From: Treponema bryantii
Lineage (GTDB): Bacteria > Spirochaetota > Spirochaetia > Treponematales > Treponemataceae
Reading direction: 5' to 3'
Assembly (NCBI RefSeq): GCF_900113965.1
Contig: NZ_FORI01000001.1
Span: forward strand, 248,001 to 312,000
DNA length: 64,000 nucleotides
Shown here: one piece after another, positions 53,069-63,155 of the stretch
Position numbering within the stretch: position 1 is the first letter of the stretch
How the letters are laid out: the number at the start of each line of letters is the position of its first letter
Notes under the pieces: generated by a model
Told to the model about the DNA's origin: nothing
What the model saw: only the letters and a program-made list of their open reading frames with translations
Databases searched by the model: none
Position numbers and translations under genes: made by a program

Positions 53069-56000
53069 TTACGCAACTTCTCCTAACCAGCCATAATGTT
53101 GTACTGACATATCTACAAAATGATTAAGCAGCAAATTGATTTTTGAATCAAATGCTTCTTTATCAAAGCTTTGTGGTAAGTCGGCATCAAGTGAAGAAAT
53201 GATAGCATCTTTTACTGTTGTTGAGGCCTGTTCATCTTTGTACCAGTCTACAACAAAAAGATTCTGTTTTTCTTCTGTGAGTTTTTTATAGAGATTTTTT
53301 GCTGCAAGCTTTACTTTCTGTTCTTCGTCTTTTGTGAGTTTTCGGCCTTTTATAAGAAGGTCAAACATTTCCAGTTCTTCTTCGGTAAGGCCTTCAGTTT
53401 CAGCACGTTTATCTTCGTTTTTCATGTCTTCGATAAGCTGTAAGAGTTGCTCATAATAATCTTCGTTTTCACTACCGCCGGCATTGTATTGGTCAATGAT
53501 GTTTTTAAAGCGTTCACTGAAAGATATACGTGTAGTATTTTTGTTTATCATAATCTGCAGCATTTTCTGGATGAACTCTTTCATATCATCTATTTCGATT
53601 GCTTTGTATTGGGCTTTGTGTATTTCTTTGCGCAGTTCTTCTACATCGACTTTAGAAAGATCTATCACTTTGAATTCATGAATTAGATAGTTTGATGACT
53701 TTTTGCCGTTAGGGTCGCTGGTGTCTTCCGGTTTTTCTGAACTGACTGATGTATCAAGTAATGCCTGCATTCTGGCTTTTGCACGGTCTAACTTTTCATC
53801 ATCAACATTGTTATTCATCAAATCGTTCAGATATTTTAACGGCTTAAACTTTTCATTCTGCCAGCCCATCTCGAAAATCTCAGGTTTGCTTGCTTCGTAA
53901 AGATTAAGCATTGTATTTGTAATAACGCGGAACTTTTCTTTGCCTTCATCTTTCTGGTAAATGATTTCCAGTGCATTTCGTAAGGCTTCAAGTTTTTCTA
54001 AGTCACCGGGAAGCTTATTGATTTCATCAAGACTGATATTAAGTTCGCTTAAAAACTCATCTGCTTCATTAATACTCTGACCAATTAATTCAAGAAGGTG
54101 TTCAATATCTTTTGCAGGGAACTCATCTCCGTCATCGCCGGTTGCATAATCGGTAAGGGCCTGCTGCATATACTTAAAGACATTTACGTAATCTACAATG
54201 ATACCGCTTGTTTTACCCGGATAAACACGGTTTGCACGTGCAATTGCCTGCATGAGGGTATGTCCTTTCATAGGTTTATCAAGATAGAGCGTAGAAAGAT
54301 TTGGAACATCAAAACCTGTAAGCCACATTGCGCAAACAAAAACAAGCTGCAACGGATCATTTTTATCTTTGAATCGGTCTTCAATATCTACTCCGTCAAC
54401 AATCTTATTCATCTTGTCACGATGAGGTTTTATATTTAATCCCTGTTCTGCAAACTTCTTTTCTTCATCCGCATCTTCAGAAATTATTACTGCCATTTCG
54501 ACATTGTTCATGTAGTCCAGGCGGGCAGTAATTTCATCGCGCTCTTCTTTTGTGGCAGCACTATTTCTGTCCTTTATAAGCTGTTTCTTTTCTTCTTCCC
54601 AGTAATGCTGAACTTTGTCATACATTTTTACAGCTGTAAACTTATCTACAGAAACAACCATTCCCTTTCCAAGGAATCCTCGACGAGGAAAATGATGTGC
54701 AATATCTTGAGCAATTTTATCAAGGCGTTCATCGCGCTTAAGAACTTCAATTATCTTGCTGCCGGAATCTTCCAGCTTTTTGATTTCTTCTTCATTAAGA
54801 TTTTCATCTTCAATGATGTCTACAATATCATCATCAAGGAAGTTGTTTGTAAGTCCCACTTCAGGAACACGGCGGCTGTAGAACAAAGGAACTGTAGAGC
54901 CGTCTTCTACCGACTGTGCAAAATTATATTCAGAAACATAATCTCCAAACCACTGATTTGTAAGACGTTTTGAACCAAGCAGCGGAGTTCCTGTAAAGGC
55001 AATAAAGTTTGCATTCGGCAAAGCAGTGTGCATATTCTCTGCCAGGTCTTTGTACTGGGTACGATGTGCTTCATCTATCAAAACAAAAATGTCGTTGCGC
55101 TCGCTGAGAACAGGATATTTCTTTCCCTTATCATAGCGGAACTTATGAATCATAGAGAAAATGAATTTCTTGTTGCTCTTAAGATATTCTCGCAGCTGTT
55201 CTGAGTTCTTTGGCTGACATTCTTCTTTATTTCCGATAACTTCTGTGCGCACAAAGTTTTTGTAGATCTGAGTATCAAGATCTGTGCGGTCTGTAACAAT
55301 AAAGAAAGTAAAATTGCCTTTTAATTTACGAGCACACTTTCTTGTAAAGAAAACCATGGAATATGATTTACCGGATCCTTGAGTATGCCAGAAAACACCA
55401 AGCTTTCCCTTAAGCTCTTCACGGCGTTCAACATTGCGCATAAGATTATTTACACCGAGGAACTGATGGTTCTTTGCAATGATTTTGACTTTTTGATTCT
55501 GGAACAAAATAAAGTTTTCTATGTAATCAATTAAGTGTTCTTTTTTACAAAGACCTCGGGCAAAGTATTCAATGGATACACCGCGTGCTTTAATATCTTT
55601 GCGGTTTGGCTTTTCATTTTCGCTTTCGACTTTAAGCCATTCAAAGAAAAACTCAAAATCTGAATTCCAGGCACCAAGGCGAGTTTCCAAACCATTACTC
55701 AAAACACAAATCTGATTAAAGGCAAAAAGATTCGGAATGTCTTTTTTGTAATCCGTAAGATTTTTATTATAAGCTTCTTCTATTTTAATTATGGCATTTT
55801 TAAGTTCAACAAAAACAAGAGGAAGACCGTTTACAAAAATGATTACATCCGGTCTTCGCCAGATATACTGTCCCTGAATCCATAACTGCGAAACTGCAGT
55901 AAAAATGTTGTTTTCGGGATTTTCAAAATCAATGAGTTTAACAAAATCAAAAGTCTGCCTGCCATTTTGTTGGAACTCAACTTTACGACCGTTGCGAATC

Positions 56001-56299
56001 AAATTGTAGTTGTCGTAATTGGTCTTTACCATGTCGCTGCCTGTATAGTCGCGGCATAGTTCCCGAATTACGGAATCAATATTCTCAGTAGGAATATTTG
56101 TATTGATTTTGTAAAGAGCAGTTTTTATCTGCTCTGGCAAAACACATTGCTTTTTAGAAGTACGCCCAGTTCCGTCATTCAAATCTTCTTTTCGCCCAGG
56201 ATCAGAATCACACTGAATAAAGTTATATCCCATCTCATCGCTTTTAAGAATATTTATAAGAGAAACTTCAATGTCATCTTCAGTAATGTAGTTTGCCAT
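53069..56299 (-). CDS. hsdR: Type I restriction enzyme, HsdR subunit
   Basis: 1076 residues, the motor and nuclease of a type I restriction-modification complex. The N-terminal nuclease has RRPDVIIFVNGLPLVFVELKN (D151, E165, K167). Walker A TQGSGKS is at about 307-312; the helicase DEAH box is in FVLIDEAHRTQ, followed by FTGTPL and the C-terminal helicase motif ANRVYPGK. A long charged C-terminal helical domain follows. Complete and apparently intact. It needs HsdM and HsdS: hsdS is at the right edge, while hsdM is not visible. Between hsdS and hsdR three extra genes intervene. Confidence 0.95.
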   Translation of the reverse strand: MANYITEDDIEVSLINILKSDEMGYNFIQCDSDPGRKEDLNDGTGRTSKKQCVLPEQIKTALYKINTNIPTENIDSVIRELCRDYTGSDMVKTNYDNYNLIRNGRKVEFQQNGRQTFDFVKLIDFENPENNIFTAVSQLWIQGQYIWRRPDVIIFVNGLPLVFVELKNAIIKIEEAYNKNLTDYKKDIPNLFAFNQICVLSNGLETRLGAWNSDFEFFFEWLKVESENEKPNRKDIKARGVSIEYFARGLCKKEHLIDYIENFILFQNQKVKIIAKNHQFLGVNNLMRNVERREELKGKLGVFWHTQGSGKSYSMVFFTRKCARKLKGNFTFFIVTDRTDLDTQIYKNFVRTEVIGNKEECQPKNSEQLREYLKSNKKFIFSMIHKFRYDKGKKYPVLSERNDIFVLIDEAHRTQYKDLAENMHTALPNANFIAFTGTPLLGSKRLTNQWFGDYVSEYNFAQSVEDGSTVPLFYSRRVPEVGLTNNFLDDDIVDIIEDENLNEEEIKKLEDSGSKIIEVLKRDERLDKIAQDIAHHFPRRGFLGKGMVVSVDKFTAVKMYDKVQHYWEEEKKQLIKDRNSAATKEERDEITARLDYMNNVEMAVIISEDADEEKKFAEQGLNIKPHRDKMNKIVDGVDIEDRFKDKNDPLQLVFVCAMWLTGFDVPNLSTLYLDKPMKGHTLMQAIARANRVYPGKTSGIIVDYVNVFKYMQQALTDYATGDDGDEFPAKDIEHLLELIGQSINEADEFLSELNISLDEINKLPGDLEKLEALRNALEIIYQKDEGKEKFRVITNTMLNLYEASKPEIFEMGWQNEKFKPLKYLNDLMNNNVDDEKLDRAKARMQALLDTSVSSEKPEDTSDPNGKKSSNYLIHEFKVIDLSKVDVEELRKEIHKAQYKAIEIDDMKEFIQKMLQIMINKNTTRISFSERFKNIIDQYNAGGSENEDYYEQLLQLIEDMKNEDKRAETEGLTEEELEMFDLLIKGRKLTKDEEQKVKLAAKNLYKKLTEEKQNLFVVDWYKDEQASTTVKDAIISSLDADLPQSFDKEAFDSKINLLLNHFVDMSVQHYGWLGEVA

Positions 56300-56305
56300 A
56301 AAACG

Positions 56306-57502
56306 CTACTCCTTATTCAAAAGAAAATCTGCGATATTTATAATACTAATACCTTCATGCAAATATTTTTCGTGTCTTGTCCGTGCAATTAAAACTTTTG
56401 GATAAGCATCTTTTATGCTCAACAATGGAGATACTTCGCGTTCAAAGGTTTCTGGAGAAGAAATATCATCGCTAACCTGAATATAGATTTTCTCGCTCTG
56501 TTTAATTGCTACAAAATCAATTTCTTTTTTATAAAGAACTCCTGTGTATACTTCGTAACCTCTGCGAAGCAATTCAATACAAACCATGTTTTCATAAACT
56601 CTGCCATAGTCCATATTTTTTGTACCGAGAATTGCATAATGGAAAGAATGATCAGCAAGATAATATTTATCCTGGCTTGCAAGATATTTTTTACCACGGA
56701 TATCATAACGGCGGACTTTGTAAAAGGCGTAAGCATTGCAAAGATAATTCAAATATGAGCCTATAGTTTTGTCATTTGTTTTTTCCTGATTACTTGTAAG
56801 AGTATCAGCAATTTTGCGGACAGAAACTTCTGAGGAAATATTATCCAGCATAAAGTCATTTAATTTATTCAGCAAAAGTTCATTTTTGATTTTATATTTT
56901 TGAACAATATCCCGGGTAATCAGAGTATTAAAAACATCTTTTATATAGGAATACTTTTCTTCAGGTGATTTATAAACAAATGAACCTGCCATTCCACCTT
57001 CTTTTACAAATGAATCAAAAGCTTCTTCAATATTACTGGTAGCAAAGTATTTTTGATATTCATAAAAAGAAAATGGGAAAACCAGAACTTGAAAAACGCG
57101 ACCTGTGAAAAGTGTTGCTAAATCACTTGAAAGTAAAAATGCATTTGAACCTGTTATATAAATGTCATATTTTTCGCTTGCATGAAAGGAGTTGATTACT
57201 TTTTCAAAGTCTGAGCAAAGCTGCACTTCATCTATCAGTAGGAAATTATTTTTCTTGCTTAGATAGCGTTCCTCAACATAAGAATTCAAAGCTGATGCAG
57301 TTTTAATTGAATCGAACTCAAAAAGATTGTAATTGATGTGAATGATATTTGCATTATTGTCAGTCTCTTTTATCCATTCAATGAATGCATCCATCAGTTT
57401 AGATTTTCCGGAACGTCGTACACCAGTTATTACTTTTATATCTGGTGTTCCTGTTACACTTTTGAGCTTTTCTAAATAAAATTCCCGTTCAATTAATTTC
57501 AT
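56306..57502 (-). CDS. AAA_14/DUF4143 ATPase between hsdS and hsdR
   Basis: 398 residues. Walker A is in VITGVRRSGKSKLMDAF (about 28), Walker B in FLLIDEVQLC, sensor in YITGSNAFLLSS. The C-terminal DUF4143 domain has a winged-helix part and a nuclease-like EIDFVAI...IYIQVS core. ATG 57502 (MKLIEREFY) is preferred over 57517. These ATPases are common in gut bacteria, sometimes linked to toxin-antitoxin or defence loci. It ends 6 bp before hsdR, so the two are likely co-transcribed. Confidence 0.88.
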   Translation of the reverse strand: MKLIEREFYLEKLKSVTGTPDIKVITGVRRSGKSKLMDAFIEWIKETDNNANIIHINYNLFEFDSIKTASALNSYVEERYLSKKNNFLLIDEVQLCSDFEKVINSFHASEKYDIYITGSNAFLLSSDLATLFTGRVFQVLVFPFSFYEYQKYFATSNIEEAFDSFVKEGGMAGSFVYKSPEEKYSYIKDVFNTLITRDIVQKYKIKNELLLNKLNDFMLDNISSEVSVRKIADTLTSNQEKTNDKTIGSYLNYLCNAYAFYKVRRYDIRGKKYLASQDKYYLADHSFHYAILGTKNMDYGRVYENMVCIELLRRGYEVYTGVLYKKEIDFVAIKQSEKIYIQVSDDISSPETFEREVSPLLSIKDAYPKVLIARTRHEKYLHEGISIINIADFLLNKE

Positions 57503-57520
57503 AAGAAAAGTATACATCGT

Positions 57521-57561
57521 CTATTTCGCAAAATCAATAATTTTTTAATTTTGCGAAATAG
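57521..57561. repeat. Perfect inverted repeat, 14 bp arms
   Basis: CTATTTCGCAAAAT and its exact complement with a 13 nt AT-rich loop, just upstream of the AAA/DUF4143 start. Possible terminator of the STAND transcript or operator for the next gene. Confidence 0.85.
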
Positions 57562-57606
57562 CTTCATTGCATTAATAATATAGATATTTTCCGTTTCAAT
57601 TTTTAA

Positions 57607-58005
57607 TCAATCATCATCTGTTGGAAGTGCAGAACTTTTCATTCTCAATCCATTATTATATAAATCGAATAAAGCCTTCAATTTATCTTTTCTTATCAAA
57701 ACTGCTTGTCCTATTTTTTTAGGATATTCTAAACCTCCTGATGAAGAGATAAAATATTCTTCTTTCCATTGGATGAACTTAATTATTTCTTCGCCTGAAT
57801 TATCTATTGCTCGTAATCCATTTTCAATATCTGTGGATATTTGTAAATTCATCGAGTTTATAACATATGGTGAAATAAAAAATATTTGTCCCCATTCCAA
57901 ATCATCTTTAAAAACATTATGCATTATTGGATTTGTATTTTTTGTTTCATCAATTCCATCATCGTTAAAATAAAGCTCCAAATCAAATTTTAAGGAATTA
58001 AACAA
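57607..58005 (-). CDS. 132-residue protein in frame behind the STAND gene
   Basis: No known family. Beta-rich middle (GQIFFISPYVINSMNLQIS, IKFIQWKEEYFIS). Its frame continues directly upstream, without another stop, to the TGA that ends the STAND gene (58033-58035). No ATG and no ribosome site are present between: the only start is TTG 58005. It is thus either a separate protein with a weak start or the C-terminal end of a longer STAND protein cut by an in-frame stop. Confidence 0.6.
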   Translation of the reverse strand: MFNSLKFDLELYFNDDGIDETKNTNPIMHNVFKDDLEWGQIFFISPYVINSMNLQISTDIENGLRAIDNSGEEIIKFIQWKEEYFISSSGGLEYPKKIGQAVLIRKDKLKALFDLYNNGLRMKSSALPTDDD

Positions 58006-58032
58006 TTCTTGATTGTCTGTTTTTGCTAAAGC

Positions 58033-61000
58033 TCACGCTGAATAATATTTTTTTGTTTTATAATCTTCTCTTATAATTTGATGTTCTGAAAAGGCTAAAA
58101 TTTCCCAATTACTTTCTGGACAATCAATAACACATTTTTCTGATGGGTTAGAATATATTTTTTCAGGTGTAACTAAATTAGATGGACGAATAGACAGAGC
58201 ACCCTGCATACACTTTAATAAATTTGAGTCCAATTCCATAAATTGGGCACATGAAAAATACCTTGAGGCTTCTTCTAATTGTTTCTTGTGATATTTATTT
58301 ACTATTTTATATAAATTATTAAATGGAATTACATTCCTAATAAATATGTCTTCAACTCTTAACCGATAATCTTGAACTAATTCAGATTGTTCTTTCATCA
58401 TTTTGCTCATTAAAGTATATGTTCCTTGATAAATATCAGCATACTGAGCTAAGTGATAATAATTCGGAATAAATGTATAAAGTATCTTTATATCATTTTC
58501 TGATTCGCTGAATTCCAAAGTATGCGCAGTACTAGAAATAATACAATCTTCGCAATCTACTACATTTTCTAAATAGAAATTCTCTAAAAAGTATTCTGTC
58601 GGATATAATTTCTTAAGTTTCTCTTTTTGCGTCGCATCAAGTGTAATATTGTTTTCAAGAATTAATTGAAGCAATAATGCTCTATGTAATGGATATAATT
58701 CATTATTCTCTGTCAAAGCCCATACTACAGGTTTTATAAATGATTTTTTATCACTTAGAAGTAAATTACTTATTGAGAAAAGAATATTCTGTGTTTTTTC
58801 TGTTGTTAGAGTTGTTAACCTTGAAATTAACAGTGCATAAACCAATTCATGTGACGAGAACCCATCTAATGCTTTTAATACATCTTGATTAATTAAATCA
58901 TAATTACGATCAGGAAGGCGATACTCGACAAACTTTTTAAGTATATTAAACAGTGGTTCTATGATATCTTTTTCAATTCCTGCTTCACATAAACCTATAA
59001 CGAGATTACAACCTAATTTCCAAGAATAATAGCCATAGTTTGCAACTAACTTACCCAAAGATTCTTTCAATATTGTTTTTGTTAAAACTGGATTCTTCTG
59101 ATATGCTACTTTTAAGAACTCTGGAGTAATCATTTTTGACCATCCATCTGTACTAAAAATAAACATCATTACTTGAGAATAAATCCATTCATCGGTGTCT
59201 TCTTTGAATAAATCTGAAATCCATAGCATTTCTCGTCCAGAATATGAATTCTTTAGCAAAAATGGAAATAGAAAGTCCTTGCAATCCCTGGTGGGTTGCT
59301 TTTTTAAGAATTCTATTAATGGAATTTCATAACCTTTCCTATAATGATTCTTGTCAAAAAAATCTAAAGCTTCATTAGTATTTGATGCATTAAATGGAAT
59401 TTCGACATCATCAAGACTGCTTTTTGGATAGGTCTCTTTTGTTTCTAACGGTAAATCAATATTAAAAACTGAAGAATACTTTTCAATAATCTGCTGTGAA
59501 AAACCAGTTGTATTAAATTCTTGTTTACAAAATGGCCTACTTTGTAACCAATTATCATACTGGCCACGAATACTTTCAGAAATAGACTCACGTAAATCAA
59601 AAGCTTTGAGTATTATATCTTCATCAAATATGGAAGGTATTGTTCTGAGAATAAAATACCATTCATCTGCATTAAAATAATCTGAACAATTACTCAAAAT
59701 TAAAAGTAAATCTTCTTCGAGATAACCAGATACACCTTCATGAGTAACTAGCAGTGTTATCAGTAATTTAAGTGCTTCCACCTTATTATAATTAAAAAAC
59801 TCTTCAAAAAATTCAGTTGGGTAATAACTAGTATCTTTTCTATCAGTATGAAATTGTACCGCATAAGCCATATCATACAAATCAAACCAAAAATTATTAT
59901 CTAAAGAATTAAATCTCGCATTATAAATATTTGCACAATCCAATAAAGTACTTAGGCTTCTATCTTTGTGATTTCCATTTGCCAAAAGTGTTCGTATTCC
60001 ATTATTGAAAGCCCTAATTCCATCATCTTTTTTATTTTCTTTGATTAAATAAAAACATAAATCAAAATAATGTTTAGTAGAATAATCATATAAACCATCA
60101 CGGAGATCGACATTTGCATATTTTGAAAGAATGAAATCATTAATTGAAAAATCTGAGATTATATCTAAATAAGCATCATATGTTAAAGGACCGCCTCTAC
60201 TTCCTTGAAAAGAAGTTGTTAGATCCGTTAATTGGTATAATAATTCACAACATTCTTGTTGTTCTTTTTCATTGTTACAAAGTAATAAACCTCGGTAAAT
60301 AGACTGATGGATAAATTCTGTTTGTTTGTACAAATCACAAGTTCTCGGTGTTCCTTTAAAAGGCTCTTTATCTTTTACCAAATATGCAAATGCATTCTTT
60401 AATTCTGAAAATGAACATTCCTTTTCTTCTAATAAACAAAGTTTAATATAATAAATAAGCCAATTTCTGAACCAGTTATAATTTTCAAGCGAGACGATAC
60501 ATGCTTGAATTTCTTCAACCGGTGTTTTATTCAAAATACCAGGCAGAAAATCAATATATTTCTTCCAATCATCTGAATAATGAAACTTTTCACAAGTAAT
60601 TAATTCTATACATTCTTGTAAAGATATAGTTGTTGTTCTTCTTTTATTGTATTCCCTTAAATATATTTTTGTAGATGATTTCCAATCTGAACCATGTTTT
60701 AAACACCACCATTCTACAGTATTCTCAAATTTATTTATTGTTTCATTATCACATTCTTTGAAAACTAAATTTGAAAGTTCATCAAACCGTTTATAATCTT
60801 TTAGATCAAGTAATTTTATTGCTATGTTAGGAATCAGTTTATCGTTATTTGATAAATTAACTTTAGGAAATAAATCCCAGTGAACCACACCTTCTATCTC
60901 TAAAGCAAATTTTGTATATAGTTGATATAGATCGTTTATTTTAAGTAGATCCTTTTTTTCATTCCATAAGAATTGATCTACACAATTTTGCCCATTAAGT

Positions 61001-63150
61001 AACTTTAATGCTCGACAATAGGAATACCATATATCTGAATCAATATAGTCAAATTTATCAACATCCCTTTTCTGCTCATTGATTATTATGCATTGTTCCA
61101 GAGAACCTCCAAACTCCAAAGCTGCAGTTTGAATAGCAATATTATCTGAAATATACTTTAATGGTCTTCCAAAAAACAAGCTCTTTGAAATAAAATCAAA
61201 ATCTATGGTATCAAGAATTGATTTATAATCTTCAACTTCAAAATAAAGTTTTAGCAAATGACTATATGCTTTATTGTCTTCAAAAAAGTTCTTTTCTTTA
61301 TACCATTCAATTAATGGCTTATATACTTTCTTATTAATATTAAGCCCTTTTGATTGTAAATGATTTATGAGAAATCTTTTGAAACTTTCATGGTAAATAC
61401 TATATCCAAAGTTTTGAGAAAAACGTAATACAGGAGATAATGACGAAAGTGTTTCAGTTACGAACTCTCCATTTCCGGTTATATCTTCAAGCTCTTTCTT
61501 TGAGAATGAATAATCAGCTCCACATAATATATAGCAGACATCATCATTTTCTCGTAATGTTGATACTAGATATGTATAATAATTTTTCAGATTATTATCA
61601 TAGGCCGGAAAATCATTCAATATTCTTTCAGAATCTTCGATTTTTTTAGCAATTGAATCAATTATATATTTGCAGTAAAGAGCGTTTCCATTGCTTTTTT
61701 GTAAAACCAATCTTGATAAAGAAGTTTCAGAAATTCGTACATTTTTAATTTTTTGCTTCTGTAATGATTGAATAACAAATGACTCATCAATTGGAACTAA
61801 TTCAATTTTATCAAACGTAGTTAATAATGATAATTGATCTATAGGTTGAGATAGTACAAGTATTGAAACATTAGGATTTGTAGAACTAATTTTATTGATA
61901 ATTTCAAGAATTGTTTCTTCTTTTTCTGATAAATATCCATTTACTCTTTGATAAGTTCTCCAAACATGATCAATACCATCAATGATTAACAGGACTTTTT
62001 TATCTACTTGATTTAATCTTTCATTCAAAGAATTGATATCAGAAGCATATTTCTTTTCTTGGATTTCAAATCTACCAATTTCTCTTTCTAATTGTGCAAT
62101 TAAACTTCCAATCATTGCATCTTTCGAAACTCGTTTTTTAAAGACTTCTGATTCTTCAGAAAGAGATGTATAACAATAATGTCTAATAATAGTTGTATCA
62201 GATAAATGAGATTTCAGATTTTCTATTAACCATGATTTTCCAGTTCCTGGTTCTCCTGTTACAACTAACCTAGAGGACTTTGACAATCCAGTTTTTATTT
62301 GATTCAATCGACTATCGGTTTTAATTAAAGCTTTTTTATCTATAATAAAATCTTCTGGAATTGCACCATGATCTAATTCTATTTTTGCTCTTTTACAGAA
62401 ATCTAAACTATTTATTTCTTCTGCATGTTTTTTTGAACGTTCTTGAATTACATAAGTCCAAAAGCTATATGCAACATCTTCGATTTTTAATCTTTCATTT
62501 GGATATATACCAATACCAATTTTTTCAATTTCATTGCATAATTCTTTTTCAAGTCCATCAGTTAGAGAATATGAAAGTTTTGGTAGTTTTAATTGTATAC
62601 TCAATGAAGCCAGAAATTTTTTAAATTCGTATCTATCAATATTTAGAGATTCAGACTTAAGTGATCTCCAAGAACTAATAACACCTGTTGCTTCTGGCCA
62701 TAATTTATCAATATTAAATCTATAACAAATTGCATTGGGAAAAATTGGTTTTATTACGGTATCTATTTCTATTACATCACATATTTTATCCGAGTCTAAT
62801 GGCGGCTGCCATGATAACAAAACATAAAACTTACTATTTTCAGATTTTAACTCTTTCCATGACGCAAATAGATTCCACAATGCTAAATCATGCTTTGCTA
62901 CCGTTGAAAAATCTTCTTTTTCAAGACTATGCTCATTTTCAGAATCACTATATTTTACTTGATAAAATGAAGTTTCATTTTTTCGATAAATAGTAATATC
63001 ATCAAATTTATCTGGCACATCCTGAGGTGTCTTTTTTTTATCAAATATAAATTTAGAATCAAGGTTTTCCAGTGCAATTTCGTGAGCTACAAAATATGCA
63101 CTAAGAATATCTTGATACATATATCCTCTATGAGCAGCGTCTAATGGCAT
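58033..63150 (-). CDS. Large STAND NTPase with N-terminal Cap4/DUF4297-like nuclease (Avs-like)
   Basis: 1705 residues. Residues 1-190: AHRGYMYQDILSAYFVAHE, FDDITIY (D50-D51) and FYQVKYS (Q64, K66), the pattern of Cap4/DUF4297 PD-(D/E)XK nucleases. Residues about 280-560: NTPase with Walker A TGEPGTGKS (299-306) and Walker B VLLIIDGIDH (D391, D394), as in STAND ATPases. Residues 600-1705: helical repeats without clear motif, the expected sensor region. The order nuclease, STAND, long sensor matches antiviral Avs proteins, which recognise phage proteins and degrade DNA. It begins 5 bp after hsdS. AT-rich. Immunity function is inferred. Confidence 0.85.
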   Translation of the reverse strand: MPLDAAHRGYMYQDILSAYFVAHEIALENLDSKFIFDKKKTPQDVPDKFDDITIYRKNETSFYQVKYSDSENEHSLEKEDFSTVAKHDLALWNLFASWKELKSENSKFYVLLSWQPPLDSDKICDVIEIDTVIKPIFPNAICYRFNIDKLWPEATGVISSWRSLKSESLNIDRYEFKKFLASLSIQLKLPKLSYSLTDGLEKELCNEIEKIGIGIYPNERLKIEDVAYSFWTYVIQERSKKHAEEINSLDFCKRAKIELDHGAIPEDFIIDKKALIKTDSRLNQIKTGLSKSSRLVVTGEPGTGKSWLIENLKSHLSDTTIIRHYCYTSLSEESEVFKKRVSKDAMIGSLIAQLEREIGRFEIQEKKYASDINSLNERLNQVDKKVLLIIDGIDHVWRTYQRVNGYLSEKEETILEIINKISSTNPNVSILVLSQPIDQLSLLTTFDKIELVPIDESFVIQSLQKQKIKNVRISETSLSRLVLQKSNGNALYCKYIIDSIAKKIEDSERILNDFPAYDNNLKNYYTYLVSTLRENDDVCYILCGADYSFSKKELEDITGNGEFVTETLSSLSPVLRFSQNFGYSIYHESFKRFLINHLQSKGLNINKKVYKPLIEWYKEKNFFEDNKAYSHLLKLYFEVEDYKSILDTIDFDFISKSLFFGRPLKYISDNIAIQTAALEFGGSLEQCIIINEQKRDVDKFDYIDSDIWYSYCRALKLLNGQNCVDQFLWNEKKDLLKINDLYQLYTKFALEIEGVVHWDLFPKVNLSNNDKLIPNIAIKLLDLKDYKRFDELSNLVFKECDNETINKFENTVEWWCLKHGSDWKSSTKIYLREYNKRRTTTISLQECIELITCEKFHYSDDWKKYIDFLPGILNKTPVEEIQACIVSLENYNWFRNWLIYYIKLCLLEEKECSFSELKNAFAYLVKDKEPFKGTPRTCDLYKQTEFIHQSIYRGLLLCNNEKEQQECCELLYQLTDLTTSFQGSRGGPLTYDAYLDIISDFSINDFILSKYANVDLRDGLYDYSTKHYFDLCFYLIKENKKDDGIRAFNNGIRTLLANGNHKDRSLSTLLDCANIYNARFNSLDNNFWFDLYDMAYAVQFHTDRKDTSYYPTEFFEEFFNYNKVEALKLLITLLVTHEGVSGYLEEDLLLILSNCSDYFNADEWYFILRTIPSIFDEDIILKAFDLRESISESIRGQYDNWLQSRPFCKQEFNTTGFSQQIIEKYSSVFNIDLPLETKETYPKSSLDDVEIPFNASNTNEALDFFDKNHYRKGYEIPLIEFLKKQPTRDCKDFLFPFLLKNSYSGREMLWISDLFKEDTDEWIYSQVMMFIFSTDGWSKMITPEFLKVAYQKNPVLTKTILKESLGKLVANYGYYSWKLGCNLVIGLCEAGIEKDIIEPLFNILKKFVEYRLPDRNYDLINQDVLKALDGFSSHELVYALLISRLTTLTTEKTQNILFSISNLLLSDKKSFIKPVVWALTENNELYPLHRALLLQLILENNITLDATQKEKLKKLYPTEYFLENFYLENVVDCEDCIISSTAHTLEFSESENDIKILYTFIPNYYHLAQYADIYQGTYTLMSKMMKEQSELVQDYRLRVEDIFIRNVIPFNNLYKIVNKYHKKQLEEASRYFSCAQFMELDSNLLKCMQGALSIRPSNLVTPEKIYSNPSEKCVIDCPESNWEILAFSEHQIIREDYKTKKYYSA

Positions 63151-63155
63151 AGTAC

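Noticed and set aside
58033-58035. UGA as a selenocysteine codon joining the STAND gene to the next ORF
   Set aside because: No SECIS-like hairpin is evident directly after the UGA and no redox context supports it; nonsense mutation, read-through or separate start are simpler.
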